A stretch of DNA of 59,589 nt, taken from Funneliformis mosseae. Its lineage: Eukaryota > Glomeromycota > Glomeromycetes > Glomerales > Glomeraceae. The number at the start of each line of letters is the position of its first letter. The stretch's first letter is position 1. The notes under the pieces are model-generated. The model ran no database searches. It saw nothing but the letters and a program-made list of their open reading frames with translations, and was not told the DNA's origin. Below are positions 59,412-59,589 of the stretch, piece by piece. The stretch spans positions 1 to 59,589 of the forward strand of contig CAJVPP010000033.1 of NCBI GenBank assembly GCA_910592005.1. Direction: 5' to 3'. The translations under genes and the position numbers were made by a program.

Positions 59412-59589
59412 CAGTCACACCTCGATATAACGAAGTTGCCGATCCAGCCGATCAGAACTTCGTTATAAGAATCTTCGTTAACGCTATAACGAATTATGCG
59501 GAATGTATAACGAATAATTCGTTATAGCGTTAACGAATTATTCGTTATAGTAGATGATTACTGATTTCATTACACAAATATAATTTTAC
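59412..59589. mobile_element. Terminus of a pogo/Tigger-like DNA transposon, continuing outside the window
   Basis: Begins after TA with CAGTCACACCTCGATATAAC, matching the terminal inverted repeat style of pogo/Tigger (Tc1/mariner superfamily) elements, which end CAGT...CCTCGATATAACG and insert at TA. It is followed by repeats of 'taacgaa(t)' and a perfect 24-bp-arm inverted repeat (59474-59497 / 59514-59537). CpG dinucleotides are abundant, unlike the DNA it sits in, so the insertion looks young. The other end and any transposase are beyond the window. Confidence 0.75.

Overview
This is a eukaryotic, almost certainly fungal, nuclear window. Genes are short, AT-rich and split by many small introns with GTAAGT/GTATGT-like donors and TTAG/CAG acceptors. 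Intergenic DNA is full of poly-A and poly-T tracts. The gene content (ammonium transporter, Zn2Cys6 regulator, Gds1-type winged-helix protein, Msb2-like surface protein, DUF1264 and PLAC8 proteins, small methyltransferases) together with decayed hAT and pogo-type transposons looks most like an arbuscular mycorrhizal fungus (Glomeromycotina, Rhizophagus-like). The species assignment is inference from composition and family recall, not from a search. All exon models were built by eye from splice signals and unbroken reading frame; most were checked for phase.

Layout. 1-190 is the right half of a small inverted-repeat element. About 560-2560 is a dead hAT transposon. 3344-4233 (-) encodes a multi-pass membrane protein of unknown family. 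7375-8097 (+) is an unrecognised basic protein. 9802-10632 (+) is a small Zn2Cys6 regulator in five exons. 10.6-15.5 kb is gene-poor and carries three copies of a GCCCGAAA...TTTCGGCC repeat. 15526-16647 (+) is a two-repeat Myb protein in seven exons. 17569-18552 (-) and 23526-24614 (-) are two related class I SAM methyltransferases. Between them lie a DUF1264/oil-body-associated-like gene (21420-22528, -) and a divergent small membrane-protein gene (22806-23173, +). 26376-28101 (+) is a complete voltage-gated potassium channel.

From 31.8 to 46.2 kb nearly all genes lie on the minus strand: a Gds1-like winged-helix protein, a small secreted protein, a five-exon ammonium transporter with paired GATA motifs upstream, a small basic protein whose C-terminus resembles that of the 7.4-kb gene, a PLAC8 protein, and a large type I membrane protein. 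The last has a Lys/Glu/Pro/Gln repeat ectodomain and an Msb2-like juxtamembrane domain. A 148-bp MITE sits at 38.7 kb.

From about 47.6 kb to 59.4 kb the sequence becomes extremely AT-rich with almost no CG dinucleotides and no credible gene. It looks like old, deaminated transposon DNA, with small inverted-repeat elements still recognisable at 47.84, about 48.4 and 54.33 kb. At 59412 a fresh, CpG-containing pogo/Tigger-like terminus begins and runs out of the window. I see no operon-like or prokaryotic system and no rRNA, tRNA or CRISPR. The most interesting items are the Msb2-like protein with a charged repeat domain, the lipid-anchored-looking methyltransferase and its paralogue, the in-frame introns, and the sharp compositional border with several MITE families.
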